A stretch of DNA of 64,000 bases from Zarea fungicola (GCA_900169235.1 FWCC01000328.1:310001-374000), one strand, 5' to 3'; shown: positions 1-15,350, counted from the first letter of the stretch. Made by a program: numbers and translations. The notes: generated by a model not told the origin, from the letters alone.

Positions 1-422
1 CCAGGCAAGACGGTATTTTTGGTAAAGTTTGCGCCGGAAGTGGTTGAAAGGGAGACATTTTTGGGCAAGACATAAAAAAAAAAAAAGAAAGGAAGGAAGG
101 AAAAAACTGACACCAAGGCTATTTGCGATTGGAAGACGTTTATTTGGTTTTATTGCTTGGACGCACATATGGAGTTGGGAGTTTCGGCGGGCAACCACCA
201 CTTTTTTTTTCTGGTTTCTGTGCCAGATAATACATCACTATTATCAAGTGTTTTATTGGATTATAAAAAAATCGGTACGGGTCTTTGTATCATTTGCAAA
301 TGTAGTTCGTCAAGTCGTAAAAGAAAAAAATACTGCCTGGGCAGTACGCGTCGGCAGCTCGGGAACGAAGGGCGAGGATGTCACATTCGTTCTTGTGCTG
401 GTATGGTGGTATAGTTGAAAAA

Positions 423-903
423 TCATCGCGGCAGGTTCCTAACACCCACCGCGCCCTTTCCACTATTCTTCTTGCCATTTGCATCAGGACCCTTGTCCAT
501 GAGCGATGCCAGTCCTAGGTCCTTCCATGCCGGCTCCTTGACGCGCTGCGTCGCGCGCTGGATGCCAAACGCAGCATGCTGGTCGGGCACCACGTCGTCT
601 TCATCCTCGGGGTTGATGGGCTGGTGCTGGGGCGGGACGTAGATTTCGTCGTCAGGCAGCTTGTCGCGACAGAAGTCCTCAAAGAGGTCGGCATCGGCAG
701 CGCGGTGCATGTGCACGTACGTGAAGTTGGAGTCTTTATTCTGCGACAGCGAAACAGACGAGTTAGCGGTCGTCCTGTCAGAGATAGGAGGCAATTTTTT
801 CGTGAACGATAGTTATTCGATATGGACTCACCATTGTGGAGGCGGCGAGCTCATGCAAGCGCTCTTTTTTTGATAGTTTTATGTTGTTCTTTGCAGCAGA
901 CAT
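423..903 (-). CDS. Small conserved-looking hypothetical protein, 129 aa, two exons
   Basis: Exon 1 is 832-903 (24 codons) and exon 2 is 423-740; the 90 bp intron 741-830 has a GTGAGT donor and a TCGCAG acceptor, phase 0. The product starts MSAAKNNIKLSKKERLHELA, a short basic stretch, then an acidic middle part (PINPEDEDDVV) and a basic Gly/Lys/Asn-rich tail ending GVRNLPR. No signal peptide, membrane segment or known motif is visible. I do not recognise the family. The clean splice sites and coding-like composition support a real gene. It lies about 340 bp downstream of the mannitol dehydrogenase on the same strand. A start inside exon 2 is unlikely because no good ATG precedes the conserved-looking part. 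Confidence 0.7.
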
Positions 904-1244
904 TGTCTGCTGCCACGTTCAGAAGTATGTGGAGGCGGGGCGGTGCATGAAGTGACGTTTTTGGTTCAGCCAGTGCTGTTGTCCCAATTGATCTGTGCAA
1001 CAACTGTGTTAAAATTTCCTGGCGAAATTTAATTGACAGTAAACTTGTTAAATTTTTAGTAGAATGTTCAGCATTTTTTTTTTTTGGCCCTTCAGAAGTT
1101 AATCATGCCCTCAGATTGCCTGGTGTCAAGCCAAGATCGCCTCATTCAACTCACAACGCCACTAATTGTCTTATTCCACAAAGCAATGTGCAAAACCGCT
1201 GATTCATATTTTGACTTGATTCTTTTTTTTTTTTTTTAAATAAT
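904..1244. other. Intergenic, 341 bp
   Basis: Lies between two minus-strand genes. It holds the upstream region of the 129-aa gene and the 3' flank of the mannitol dehydrogenase, with T-rich tracts near 1075-1086 and 1225-1238. No further gene was seen. Confidence 0.6.
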
Positions 1245-4669
<3,425 letters not shown>

Positions 4670-7079
4670 TTACCATTTGTATCCTGGAAGAGCAATGTGT
4701 GACCCTTTGTCGTCGCCTGAAACACCGCCCAGCGTCAGCGCAGCGTTGACAACACCAGCTAGGCCCTCACCAGCGATAAGACCAGCGGCAATGGCAAAGC
4801 CGTAGTTGTCAAAGTTGGAGCGGAAATACTTCTTCCACCACCAAGCCGTGATGGAGCCAAAAAGCACTGCGTTGGCATATCCAGAGTCGGGGCCAAGAAC
4901 CCATGCGACACCAATTGCCATCCAGTTGGGCAGATACGAGCGGTATTTGAGACGGGGGCCAACGAGATAAAAGTTCTTAACAAGTGCCTGAACTGCAGCA
5001 ACCACACCCATAACAATAGCAAAGATACCAGATTTGAGGGGGATGGGCAGATGTGGCTGAGTGACGGCCTGCGCTACCGCTACCCAAGCCGCAACCGACG
5101 GTGCTTGGAAGGGGCACACATCATCCACGCGCTCTGGGTCCCAAACACAGGGGTACGCAGCCATAAAAAGAACAAAGACGCCGGGGGCCAAGAAAACAGC
5201 CACGAAAGAGCCGATCGCTTGTGCGTAGAACTGCAGATTTGGAGGGGTTCGCAGCAGGAAGCCTACACGGAAGTCACTGACAAGCGATGTAGCTACATCA
5301 GCAGTGCCGGTGGCGACGTTACCCGCGATCAAGTTGATGGTCTGAGCCGATTTGATCTCGTGACCTTTGGTGATGCCACCAAAGACAAGCTGAGAGGCCT
5401 TGGAAGAGGCAGTGAGAGGTGTCACATCCGTTACAGCACCTCCATAGATGCTCATAAAGGCGAAAATGATACCCAGAAGACAGGCAACAATTGCGTAACC
5501 TGCATTCATATGAAACTGGAAATGGCAGACCAGACAAGCGACGACCATCATTATAATGGTGCCAGGCAGCCAGACATAAACTGGGACCTGCTGTTCGGGT
5601 GTAGCAAAATCCTCGATCAGACTGTTCGCATCATTTACCCGTGCCGCCTGCCTCTCAATAAATCGACTGCTCTTGCCGCGCTTCTTCAGCTGTGCATCGA
5701 TTGTAACGCACAGCTCACGGAAGGCAAAGACCATTCCGTCATACAGGACGCGAAAATGAATAAAGAACTCAATCAACGAGTACACCAGCAGAACCATCAC
5801 ACCGGGCCACAGCATCCAGTAGCGGGGTGATGGTATAAAGCCAGGCTTATCAATACCCGTCATTCTGCTAAAACCAGCAACGACTCCCCATCTCTCCTGG
5901 ATGATCGGATCAAGTTCCGGGTCCAGATAAGGACGTGTGCCTTTGCATTCGCCGTAGTGGACAAGAAGAGGACCAATCAAACCCCAGGCAACAACTGTGC
6001 CTCCCCACCAGGAAAATGCAGTGTTCAATCCGACAAGAATACCAGAGCCGAAGAATGCAGGAGTTATCTGAATGTACCATCCCCAGTTGTCGATGTTCTG
6101 CGCCCAGTTGGTGTAGCCACTCCAGGCGTAGAACCAGGAGAAAAGGTGCCAGTTGTGAAGAATGCCATCAGCATACTGGCAGACGATAATGTGGGCAAAT
6201 GCGCCAAGAAAGGCGTAGAAAAGGGCCTTGACCTTTCTCATAGCATCAGCGGCACCATTGGTGATGGAATGCATTGATCGAATCGCGACGGCCGTAGCAG
6301 TTGGTGAAGGGAAGACTAAGTTCAACTCGCGTGAAACGTTGATGATGAAAAATTTCCGAAGGGGGACGGCCGCAAAGAGACCAAAAAGAGCGCACACAAT
6401 TGTGAGGGTCAGAATGCGTTTGAAATCGGCCTTGGGTTCATCGGATAGAAGACTAAGCCGGTACATCGCAGGTAGGCCAGCTACGAATAGCCCACCCATT
6501 CCACCAGCACCAGTTGCGGCAGCCTGAACGATTGAGTTTTCCTGAGGGCCGAAGCGATCGCCGAGGAATGGGATGAAAGGAAACGCCTTTGCGAGGATCG
6601 TTACAATGCCGTAGCCAAAAATGGCACCAAACATAGTTGCGGGAAAGGTGAACCCAGTCTTGAGACCTATTGTATGTATCACGTTAGCATACTCTGTCGA
6701 TGTAGTCCCGCATGTTTTTCTTTCAACTAGACTTACCGAGATAAACGTTTGAAGCATTGCAGAGCGATCCGAGAACGATACCGACGACGACAGCTCTGAC
6801 AGTGAGAGGGTTTTTCTCATGAGGAACATTCTTCAAAGGTGGAAAGGACACAAACAGGTCATCCGGTAGCGCGTCGTCACCAGTCTCGGAATCATCGTCA
6901 TTCATAAGTTTTTCATCCTGGGCATTGGGGTCGCCCGTGTGCTTGGCATCGCCAGTGGCGTCTACTCCGCGAGGGCGGTTGAAGATATGTCTCTGCAGTG
7001 ATTCGGCAACGAGCTCAGGAGCATTATGACTATCTGCGACCACGAGCTTTTGACTGGTAACTGCGGAGTCGTGGTCCAT
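4670..7079 (-). CDS. OPT-family oligopeptide / metal-chelate transporter, 779 aa
   Basis: Exon 1 is 6737-7079 and exon 2 is 4670-6666; the 70 bp intron 6667-6736 has GTAAGT, a GCTAAC branch site and AATAG, phase 1. The ATG at 7079 has a good context (AAACATGG). After an acidic cytosolic N-terminus of about 90 residues comes a polytopic membrane protein with many hydrophobic segments. Motifs characteristic of the yellow-stripe-like branch of the OPT superfamily are visible: KTGFTFPATMFGAIFGYG, NSIVQAAATGAGGMGGLF and the C-terminal GEGLAGVVNAALTLGG. Family members are proton-coupled plasma-membrane or vacuolar importers of small peptides or metal-ligand complexes; the substrate cannot be told from sequence. 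Length fits the family (700-900 aa) and no lesion is seen. Confidence 0.93.
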
Positions 7080-10000
7080 GTTTGGTGACTTTTTCAATTG
7101 TTATGAATTTACAAATGGACCAGATCAAGATGGAGAACGACAAGGGCATCTGTTGCACAACATCCGGTTTGGGGAGGAAGAAGTCTGTGTTACTGAGGGG
7201 GGGATGCATTGCCTTTATCTACTACCAGCATCAATAAGTTGTGCATATAATTACAGTTGAAGCACAACGTTAGCCGGCCTCTTGGACAGGGTAGAAGCTA
7301 GCCCAAAATACAGAAAGGGCAATCCCGTAGTATTGATATTTTTAGCCGCTCTGCAGGATTCAGACCCTCCCACCATCATTAATGGTGCAGGTGGCAAAGT
7401 TCTCCCGCGTCACCGTGGTAGGGGAAGAGATACAATGAAATTGTAAGGCGTTACTGATACCAAGGGCCATTCTCTTTGTACTTGACAGGGATTGTCAACT
7501 GTAAGCCACAGACAGGCGTTGCGGAGCAAGTGCTTTGGCTGAAGCAAAGGACTTAAGGGAAAGGAGGCGTTTCTGAGGCTTGCACAGGTGCAGATCATTT
7601 TCTGGGAGGTTCTCTTCTATTTACTATGAAGTCAAATGACAAAGTGACAGTATGAGTCGATGGCTCCTGGAGGTAAGAAAGAGCACAAAAGATAAGACTC
7701 TTCCAGTGAGTCTTCTGCTGGGAGGATTCTGGACGTTCAATTCATCTATTCTGGACAGACGATTGATATGCGGCTTTTCATTATTAATTATTTATTACTC
7801 TAGAAGTAGGACTAAGGCTCGAAACTCGACCCAAGCGGAAGATGAGAACCAGAACGCTAGGCTGGACATTTTGACTGTGGGGAAGTACCTGGTGGTGGTC
7901 GGGGACCTGGCTGTCAGCTGATCCCGCGGATTAATACGCTCTCGCATCTCTTCATGCAAAGCGCCGTCTGGTTGTTCGCAGTAGGAGCGTCAGCGAAGGC
8001 TAGTTTCGACATATTATTCAATACTCGCCGCTGTCTGGTATAAATACATTAAAGAAAGCCAGCGGCTGGCAGAAAATTACTTTCAAAAATACTGTAAGTT
8101 ACTGAGTATGCTGTACCAGTAGTTGAAATAAGATTATTGTCGATCTATTTCCTCGGAACTACTAAAAGCGCCATATGGCCTCTTTCAGTTAGGCCGCGGA
8201 TAGTTCACTAACTTAACATTAACTCGAGGCAATAAGCTAGTTCGCCTGGCTCTCGCTTGTCTCTCCTAGCATGCAAGTTGACAGATGACTAGCAATGGGT
8301 AGCCTCTGTGGCTTTTTAGTCCTCCATGGGGCTTGACTGGCGCCCTCATTCCTTTCAAGTTGGCGGGCTGGCTTATGCATAATATGTATGCACCCGGATG
8401 CCACAGGAACTTTTGATTTCTTGGCCATCAAAGGTGCTCTGGTGGCATGGGATGGCAGCTTGCGTCGAACAAAAACGGTTGGCTGTACTGACTGCACTAT
8501 TTTAATACGGAGATACTTCATCGTTCAAAGGAAGTTGCAAATTCCGTTCTCAAATTTCTCTAACTGGCGGCGCATCAGTGTAAGCCAAAGCTACTCCGGG
8601 TCAATCTTGTCTTCCGTTCCTCTATTGTGGACCAGAAACAATTCATAATTTCGCCTTAAATTTCTTTTTTCTTCTTTGGCATCTCTGCCAAATGAAGTAT
8701 CGTCCGTGGGGTAGTCTCCCATCAGGGAAGTCAGTGTGGCGGTGATGCGCCATTCACTTACCACTACGGAGTATAGTGGAAGGGCATGTTGGCAGCGTTG
8801 TGCTTTTCGCCAAGATTACAGCCAAGTCCTCCTATATTAGTGCCCTTTTTGCTGAGGAGACAGGTTGTGCGCATGCCAAGAGATGCAAAGGTTCCTGGGA
8901 AAATAAAGAATGCCACCAAGAACAAGGCTTGGCAAATTACATTCAGCACTACAGAATGTGGTAGGTTTGGGCAGATATGCGGGATGTACTACACATGACA
9001 CCAGTATCGCGGGCCTCTTTTAGCCGCTTGGCAAACAAAGAAATTTTTTTATTAGAATAGTCTAGTCCTAAAACCCATCCCGGCAAGGCTTAAGCAAGCT
9101 GAAATGGCCCATTATCATCCAGATGCTACATCACATTGGAGTGTATAGGGTATGCCTGTATATACCTCTGCGGGTTACACTTGAGTATTCTTAGAGTGCT
9201 CTTTTGGCTACTCAACTACCTCCTTATCAATAGCCAAAACACGATTACCTGGCATATGCGATATTCATGACTTTTCATCTAGGTGTGTCCATGTTAAACT
9301 CAGGTATTGCTCTTTCATGTTTTTGCGTTTGTTATTAAGCGTCTTCCTGCAGCTGTTCAGTTTACAAGAGAGTCGACACTAACAGGCTGCGGGGCCACGA
9401 CAATACTTCCAGCGTTTCTCAACTCATTGCTAGATGAACAAAAAACATGCTTTATTCAAGTTTTCTCCAGGCTGAATTTCGGTCGTACACAGGTTCGTTA
9501 CAATTCTTTCCTGTTCCGGCTCGTACGCACTTTTCGGCAGCGACAAGTTCAGAGGCGAGAGTGGTGGCTATTGTCCGAAAAGGCTCAAAGTCCAGACAAG
9601 AAGTAGGTTAGAATGAATCAACCGAATGGAATCTTCTAAAGTACAAAGAAACACTAAAATTCAGCACTGTTTGAACTTGTTTCGGATTTTGCTGATATTT
9701 TTGAAAAGGATAACCTTGTCGCAGATTCGTCCCACACAGCGGGAACCAAATTCCTGGATGAAAGAGGCAAATGGGAGAGCGCCGGGGTCAACCATACGGA
9801 GTTGTTTTCAGGATTAAACGAGATGAAGGTGATTCTCGGTGATAATAAGGGCGCTTTATGAACACTAAGCTGTTTTCAACGCCATCCAGTCGAACCGCTT
9901 TGCTGCATGGGTTGCTGAGACTCCTTTCGTCGCAAGTTGCCTTGCACCAGGGACTTGAAACAGTAAACGTCTAGAATGGCTGGCGCGTTTCCTAAACCAC

Positions 10001-10273
10001 CACCACCATTTCATCAGCCTTCCTTTGAACGGTCAATTTATAACGACGGCAGTTGAACATGATGCGCAGCTAGCCTGCGCTTGATTCCAAAGCTTAAAAA
10101 ATGTGTGTATGGCCGATTGTTGATTCCAAACTTTCAGAATCCGTACCTTGGGGTGCAGCCTGTTGTAAGTTGACTATAAAGGGTGATGAGTAGACATACC
10201 GAATGGCATGGCTGTATCATTATTGTATTATACAAAATCAATACTCACCTGAACCTACGCTCAAATTATCGCC
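7080..10273. other. Intergenic, about 3.2 kb, no convincing gene
   Basis: Holds the upstream region of the OPT gene (7080-7400) and the promoter of the secreted propeller gene. Short open frames (for example 7652-7921, 8237-8521, 9307-9606) lack start context, introns and domain resemblance. A TACGGAGTA copy lies at 8765-8773. Confidence 0.6.
10175..10180 (+). promoter_or_regulatory. TATA box of the secreted propeller gene
   Basis: TATAAA lies 94 bp upstream of the ATG at 10274, in the sequence GACTATAAAGGG. Spacing suits a fungal TATA promoter with a short leader. Confidence 0.45.
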
Positions 10274-11617
10274 ATGTTACCTAGACTCTTCTCACTCGCC
10301 TTGGGTGCCTTGACATTATGTGCGCAGGCCGCATCAATTCCCGGCAACAAAGCCTCGGCTGCTCAATCCAGTGGAGCAAAGGCAGTCTATTTCATGACAA
10401 ACAGTGACAAAAATTCCATCATTGCGGTATCTGTCGGTTCTAATGGCTTGCTATCCAAGGCTGCCAATACTGCATCAGGTGGCAAAGGTGCTATCGGCAT
10501 TGACGGGTCTACCAACAGCAGCGCTGCGACAGACGGGCTATTTAGCCAGTCGTCTCTGTCAATTGCTCAGAATGTAATTCAATTCCATAACGTCCGAACC
10601 ATGATTAACTTTTGGAGAATTTTTGTTTTACTGATCTTTTTTCAGTGTCTTTTTATAGTTAACTCCGGTTCTAATTCCGTGTCCATGTTCAACATCGATA
10701 AAAATGATCCAACAAAGCTTAGTATGGTTGGCAAGCCGGTTCAAGTCCCCGGAGAATTTCCAAACACAGTTGCCGCCTCAAACAAACACAAGCTTGTGTG
10801 TGTTGGCATGACCGGTGCAATGGCCGGTGTATCTTGCGCCTCATTTGATGCGCAGAGGGGTGTTGGAAAGATGGACGGGCTGCGAAAATTCGATCTCAAG
10901 CAATCAAACCCACCAGTAGGGCCAACAAACACTGTGTCGCAGGTATTCTGGTCCGCTGATGAAAACACTTTGTTTGCGACTGTTAAAGGCGACCCGGCGC
11001 AGAACAATATTGGTTTCCTTTCTGCCTTTTCAGTTCAAAATCTTGCGGCAAAGCGACCTCAAAAAAACTCAAAAGCCCAGCAAAAGCACAAACAACATTG
11101 CCAGGGGCCGCGTCTAGCCAAAAAGGAGATACGAAGTTCCATGGATGGCACTGCCGTGCTGTTTGGAACGCTGCCAATCCCAAAGACTTCCGACCTCTTT
11201 GCCACAGACGCATCATTCGGTGGCGCTATTTTGTCCACGGACAAGGCTGGTCAAGGAAAGGTGAAGTCAAAGCAGGCGGTCGACGGCCAAAAGGCAACTT
11301 GCTGGGTTACAATATCCGCAGCAACCGGCACTGCCTTTGTCACAGATGTCGGTGCACCAAGATTGGTGGAAATGAGTATTACGGATGCAACAATTATTGG
11401 TGAAGTTGACGCCTCGTCTACTGGCGCAAGCGGCATGATTGATCTCAAAGCTTCTGGCAACTTTGTTTACGCTCTTGCTCCTGGGACTGCCAATAACAGT
11501 CAAATCCTGGTTATGGATGTCAGAGGTGGAAGCAAAACCGCAAAAGTAGCGCAAAAGTTTGATGTGAGCAGCTTTGGAGGTGGCGCGTCTTCGCAGGGAA
11601 TGGCGATCTTTGAGTGA
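10274..11617 (+). CDS. Secreted beta-propeller protein (3-carboxymuconate cyclase/lactonase-like), 423 aa
   Basis: Exon 1 is 10274-10573 and exon 2 is 10646-11617. The intron 10574-10645 (GTAATT...TTTCAG, 72 bp) is a multiple of three, so an intron-retaining reading is also open; splicing joins SLSIAQN to CLFIVNSGSNSVSMF, which fits the family better. An N-terminal signal peptide ends near AQAASIPG. Repeated blades follow, such as LFIVNSGSNSVSMFNID, FWSADENTLFATV, SSMDGTAVLFG and FVYALAPG, as in fungal extracellular lactonase-like seven-bladed propellers. No catalytic claim is possible. Odd point: a Lys/Gln-rich basic insert around 11050-11127 (KRPQKNSKAQQKHKQ) interrupts a blade and has no GT-AG boundaries. 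Confidence 0.85.
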   Translation: MLPRLFSLALGALTLCAQAASIPGNKASAAQSSGAKAVYFMTNSDKNSIIAVSVGSNGLLSKAANTASGGKGAIGIDGSTNSSAATDGLFSQSSLSIAQNVIQFHNVRTMINFWRIFVLLIFFQCLFIVNSGSNSVSMFNIDKNDPTKLSMVGKPVQVPGEFPNTVAASNKHKLVCVGMTGAMAGVSCASFDAQRGVGKMDGLRKFDLKQSNPPVGPTNTVSQVFWSADENTLFATVKGDPAQNNIGFLSAFSVQNLAAKRPQKNSKAQQKHKQHCQGPRLAKKEIRSSMDGTAVLFGTLPIPKTSDLFATDASFGGAILSTDKAGQGKVKSKQAVDGQKATCWVTISAATGTAFVTDVGAPRLVEMSITDATIIGEVDASSTGASGMIDLKASGNFVYALAPGTANNSQILVMDVRGGSKTAKVAQKFDVSSFGGGASSQGMAIFE

Positions 11618-12571
11618 TCTATAGCAACCTGGTGTTGCCAGCATCATGTGTATGCCATCTTGAGTTGTTATTGTATGAGTCATTCTAAAAGCATGAGTCC
11701 AGTTTTTGAAAAACCACACAAAAAGCACCTAGAGCAGTGATAATTAGGAGTGAGGTGGTGCTTGTTGGGTAGATCCCACTGACTCACTGAGCACTACGCC
11801 ACGACCAGTAGCAATACAGCATTTAAGATTACAAGTATTTACTAGACGCAAACTTCCACATTGGCGAGTGTTCAGTATGAAAAGGCTAGAATCTCTTGTA
11901 CAGTAATGACAGGCTAAATACGGCGCCACAATGGCAGTCGATGGACCCCAGCTCCAGCTAGGATCTTAAAATTTGCAAAGTTATTTATTAAATTACTACG
12001 ACCGTACTCCGTACTCTAGTCACTTTACTCTAAATTGGCAGCGGGGTTCTGTGAGCGTACGCTCGTTGGCTGGACTCCCAACCTTTATTAAGTCAGAAGC
12101 ACCATGTGCCTGTAACCCTAGAGTACACTGGAGAATCATTAGCATTGCCAGATACCAATCTGTGCTTCGCGATTGTGCATGAGTGAGGCAGGCAGGTGTA
12201 CTAGTTTCTTAGTAGGCATAGATCTCGACTGTCGCTCCACCTACAATGGCTGCAATCCAATTGCCGAGAAAGGCTCGGCACGTGGGCGTCTCACGGGCTT
12301 CTACATCCCTACGAAAATCTGCCGGAAATTTCTCGATAAGTAGTGGCTGTATACATAATGCAGAGAGTCTGGAACAAATGCGGCTTGATAGGGAGTAGCC
12401 ATGAGACTTGGTCATTGACGCGGCGTTAGTCGTGCCGCCGCACACCGGGAACAACTGCTGTGTCTTGGCTCTTACCTCCTTTGACGAACGGCATCAGGAA
12501 TATTGGTTTCCTCCACAGTGCCTTTTAATCCATCTGTAAACACCGCCTCAGGGGAGGCGAGGATCGCGCAA
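11618..12571. other. Intergenic, about 950 bp
   Basis: Separates the propeller gene from the glycosyltransferase. It includes a TACTCCGTA copy at 12005-12013 within CCGTACTCCGTACTC. The reading frame of the glycosyltransferase is open upstream to 12503 but has no ATG there. Confidence 0.6.
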
Positions 12572-13735
12572 ATGCGCGCCCAGGGCCTTTTACAGCTATT
12601 AGGAAGCGTAGGGCGTCGCATATCTCTTACCAAAGCTGCCATCACGCTCTTTACTGGGCTTGTTTTCCTACAGCTTCTGCCACGGGATGCCAAGGTCTTT
12701 CTCCTGAGTCAACCCATGGCTACATCCTGCACGTCGGAACAGATTGAGGAGCACTACTCTTGTGACGCACACAGTCGAAAATCTGATATTCCAAATATTG
12801 TAAACTTTGTTTACATCCTGAAGGATCCAGTCAGCGGCACTTTCCCACTACAGTTCAGCCACTACCTATCGCTCTTCGCTGCCTGGTACCGCTGGCGACC
12901 CGATATTATCTACCTTCACACCAATGTCGAGGCCAACAGCAGCGCTGTTCTCCGCGCACAAAGCGGCGCGGCTGGTAAATGGGCGCAGCGCTTCTTTGAG
13001 ATTCCTGGGCTCGTAATCAACAAGGTGTCCGTGCCCACCCACGCCGGTAACGGCAGAGAATTAACAAAGATGGAGCACAAATCTGATTTCGTGCGCGTCC
13101 AGGCCGTCTATCAATTTGGCGGCATTTACATTGACATGGACGTGCATGCGCTGCGAGATATCACGGCGCTGAGAACAGCGGGTTACGGCAGTGTTGCCGG
13201 GTGGCAGGGTGATGGATTCATCAATAGCGGCACATTCATGTCGGAAAAGGGAGGACGTATGGCAAAGCTCTGGATGGAGCGCATGAACCAAGTGTACGAC
13301 GGTGCGTGGACAACGCACAGCAACAGGGCGTTGACAAAGCTTGACAACGAGCTGCGGAAAGAGCCATGCGAGATGTTGGTTGTAAAACCGGCTGTCTTTG
13401 CGCCTATGGGCTGGAGGTGGTTCCATAGCGAGAGACTTCTGTCAGAGCATTTTGAGGCATCTGGATTTCACTTTGATGAGGCTGGAAACTTGCCCGAGTT
13501 TCCAGACGACTTCACAGAGCCGATCAACGCCATGTCTTGGGCGCGGGATTGGCGATGCACTATTTTACTGCATGCTTTCTCAGCCAAGAAGGAGAGGAAC
13601 GGTATAAAAGATAATGGCATCTCACCACGATATGTCATAGAACGGACGAGTAATTTTGCTCGCGCCGTGTACCCAATGGTCAGGGTAATGTATGAAAAAG
13701 GCTTCATAGATAAACAGGATATTGTGCTCCCTTAG
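12572..13735 (+). CDS. Type II membrane glycosyltransferase with DXD motif (GT32-like), 387 aa
   Basis: Single exon. I start at the ATG at 12572 because the frame further upstream has only a TTG at its open end. A membrane anchor covers residues about 20-36 (LTKAAITLFTGLVFLQLL), after which a lumenal domain follows. The metal/nucleotide-sugar site is clear at QFGGIYIDMDVHALRD (DMD at residues 188-190), preceded by KSDFVRVQAVYQFGG, the usual acceptor-binding lead-in of the 'glycosyltransferase with DXD sugar-binding region' family. FINSGTF is also conserved in that family. Such enzymes act in the Golgi on protein- or lipid-linked glycans; the sugar and acceptor cannot be read from sequence. 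An upstream non-coding exon is possible. Confidence 0.87.
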   Translation: MRAQGLLQLLGSVGRRISLTKAAITLFTGLVFLQLLPRDAKVFLLSQPMATSCTSEQIEEHYSCDAHSRKSDIPNIVNFVYILKDPVSGTFPLQFSHYLSLFAAWYRWRPDIIYLHTNVEANSSAVLRAQSGAAGKWAQRFFEIPGLVINKVSVPTHAGNGRELTKMEHKSDFVRVQAVYQFGGIYIDMDVHALRDITALRTAGYGSVAGWQGDGFINSGTFMSEKGGRMAKLWMERMNQVYDGAWTTHSNRALTKLDNELRKEPCEMLVVKPAVFAPMGWRWFHSERLLSEHFEASGFHFDEAGNLPEFPDDFTEPINAMSWARDWRCTILLHAFSAKKERNGIKDNGISPRYVIERTSNFARAVYPMVRVMYEKGFIDKQDIVLP

Positions 13736-14319
13736 GCACTGTTTGCACTTCACGTCTGTGTAAGAAATATTTTCTTCTTCGACAGTCTTCATTCAGCCAT
13801 TTTATTGCGTTTATTTTTATGGAACTACCAGAGGTAATGCATCAGGCCGATATAATTTCTTATTATGCCCGCCACGTTCAATCTGTGTTAGGGTCACGTT
13901 GTCTACTAGACGGTAATTCCCCTCTGAACATGCCTTTATAACACATTCACCACCAGCTCAACATTTTATTGAAGGAGAGGCTGGGGAGCAACTTGCTGCG
14001 CTTGTAAAAACGGCCATCTGACCGGATAATCATGGCAAAGAACTACGCACAGAGAGCAAACAAAGTACGCAACCATGCTTCGCTGGTATCAAACGTCATG
14101 CTAGTACAAGGACATCAGACTCTTTCTGTGCTTTCTTTCGGACTTTTTCTCCTCTCGTCTAGTTTGATAAAGACAAATATTTTTCTGGGACTTCAAACAT
14201 GAGCCATTGACCATGGCGATTCTTCAGAAGCAGCCGAGGCGGCTTTCCGAGGCGGCCGTCCACAGCATTCACTGTACGAAACGAACTAAATATCGTGAAT
14301 TCCGCCCGTTTTTCACCAA
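13736..14319. other. Intergenic, about 580 bp
   Basis: 3' flank of the glycosyltransferase and degenerate sequence leading into the pseudogene. Nothing further was seen. Confidence 0.5.
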
Positions 14320-15350
14320 CATTCTGGGATAACTTTCAAATCTTTCGCTTACGACACTTGCGTTGCGAGAACTTAGTCGGCGAAACAGAGACCAGGAACG
14401 ACGCAGGCCATTTGATCCTGAATCACAGGTACTGGTGCTTGCAGATACGGCATAGAGTTTCAGCAACACCTTGAAGACCACAAATTTGCGTGTATGACCA
14501 TGACTACGAAGCAGATGTACCCTCGCTACATGAGCCTCATAACTTGGATAATATTCAGCAACGCCTAGTCGCCCGAAAAGCATCGCTTTCTATGTCACAC
14601 TTCCCACACTCGGACTACCATGATCTCAAGCAGAAAAATCGAAGGACAAGATTTAAAAAGGATGTTCTTTCCACCTTTATCGCGATACTCTGCGGGGAGA
14701 ACAGCATTCCCAACGGGCAAAATGGACTCTTTACGGAGCTTGAACCAATCACATCCGAAGACTGGCTTAATCTAAGGTTATGCTTCTAGATGGTGCCTGT
14801 CCGGAAGACCTCGGTCGGGAGCTCAACCTGGGATCAGTTATTGCTCCCACGAAGCAAGCAAATTCCCCTGTAGCAGCAAATTATTTGATCGAAGTCACAG
14901 GCCCAGAGGGCAATGCCGCAGTGGCCAAAAGACGAGTCTGCTATCTTGGTGCCAATGGTGATCGTGCAATGCACGCATTGCATAATTTCTGCACCTGCAC
15001 GTTGAAGTCAAAATATGACAATAAAGCTTACACATTTATTAGCGCTACGTACCTGCCAAGTTCTGCTTCACTTCAACTTTATGCCCATCACGCGACACCA
15101 CCCGCTACACCAGCAGGTCGGCCGACATACCATACGACAGCGCTGCGATCATTCAGCTTGACTGATATATACGAATAATTTATTGCTGGAATAACGGCAT
15201 TCAGAAATGCCAGAGACTTGGCAAAGTATCAACGGAGAGCCTTGATTGAAGCTACAAACGTACGAGCAGCGCAAGCAGCGGTGAGATATCGGCTGCTTTC
15301 ATCCCCGGCTACCAAATTTGACGGGCCGCAGTTGACGCACTTCAGCAAAG
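14320..15350 (+). pseudogene. Decayed fungal DUF7924-like gene with several frameshifts and stops
   Basis: Pieces of one protein are readable in order but in different frames: FWDNF (14322-14336), ALRELSRRNRDQ (about 14356-14395), YDHDYEADVPSLHEPHNLD (from about 14490), a frame change near 14765-14785, DGACPEDLGRELN, then NSPVAANYLIEVTGPEGNA and ATYLPSSASLQLYAHHATPP. An in-frame TAA at 15176-15178 is followed at once by FIAGITAFRNARDLAKYQRR. These blocks match, from memory, a large family of fungal proteins that I believe Pfam calls DUF7924, with unknown function and often many copies in mould genomes. At least two frameshifts plus stop codons make this a relic. Its ends are approximate. No repeat or transposon ends were noticed next to it. 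Confidence 0.75.

Noticed and set aside
29..418. A 129-codon plus frame at the left edge
   Set aside because: Phe/Trp/Lys-rich translation of AT-rich low-complexity DNA; no ATG-context or domain support.
5051..5830. A 259-codon plus-strand frame inside the OPT transporter gene
   Set aside because: Antisense shadow of a conserved membrane protein exon; no motif and no independent start context.
10574..10645. Reading the propeller gene without its intron, since the frame stays open
   Set aside because: The segment is AT-rich, ends in a TTTTTTCAG acceptor and encodes Phe/Leu/Ile-rich sequence that breaks a blade; splicing it out restores the family pattern.
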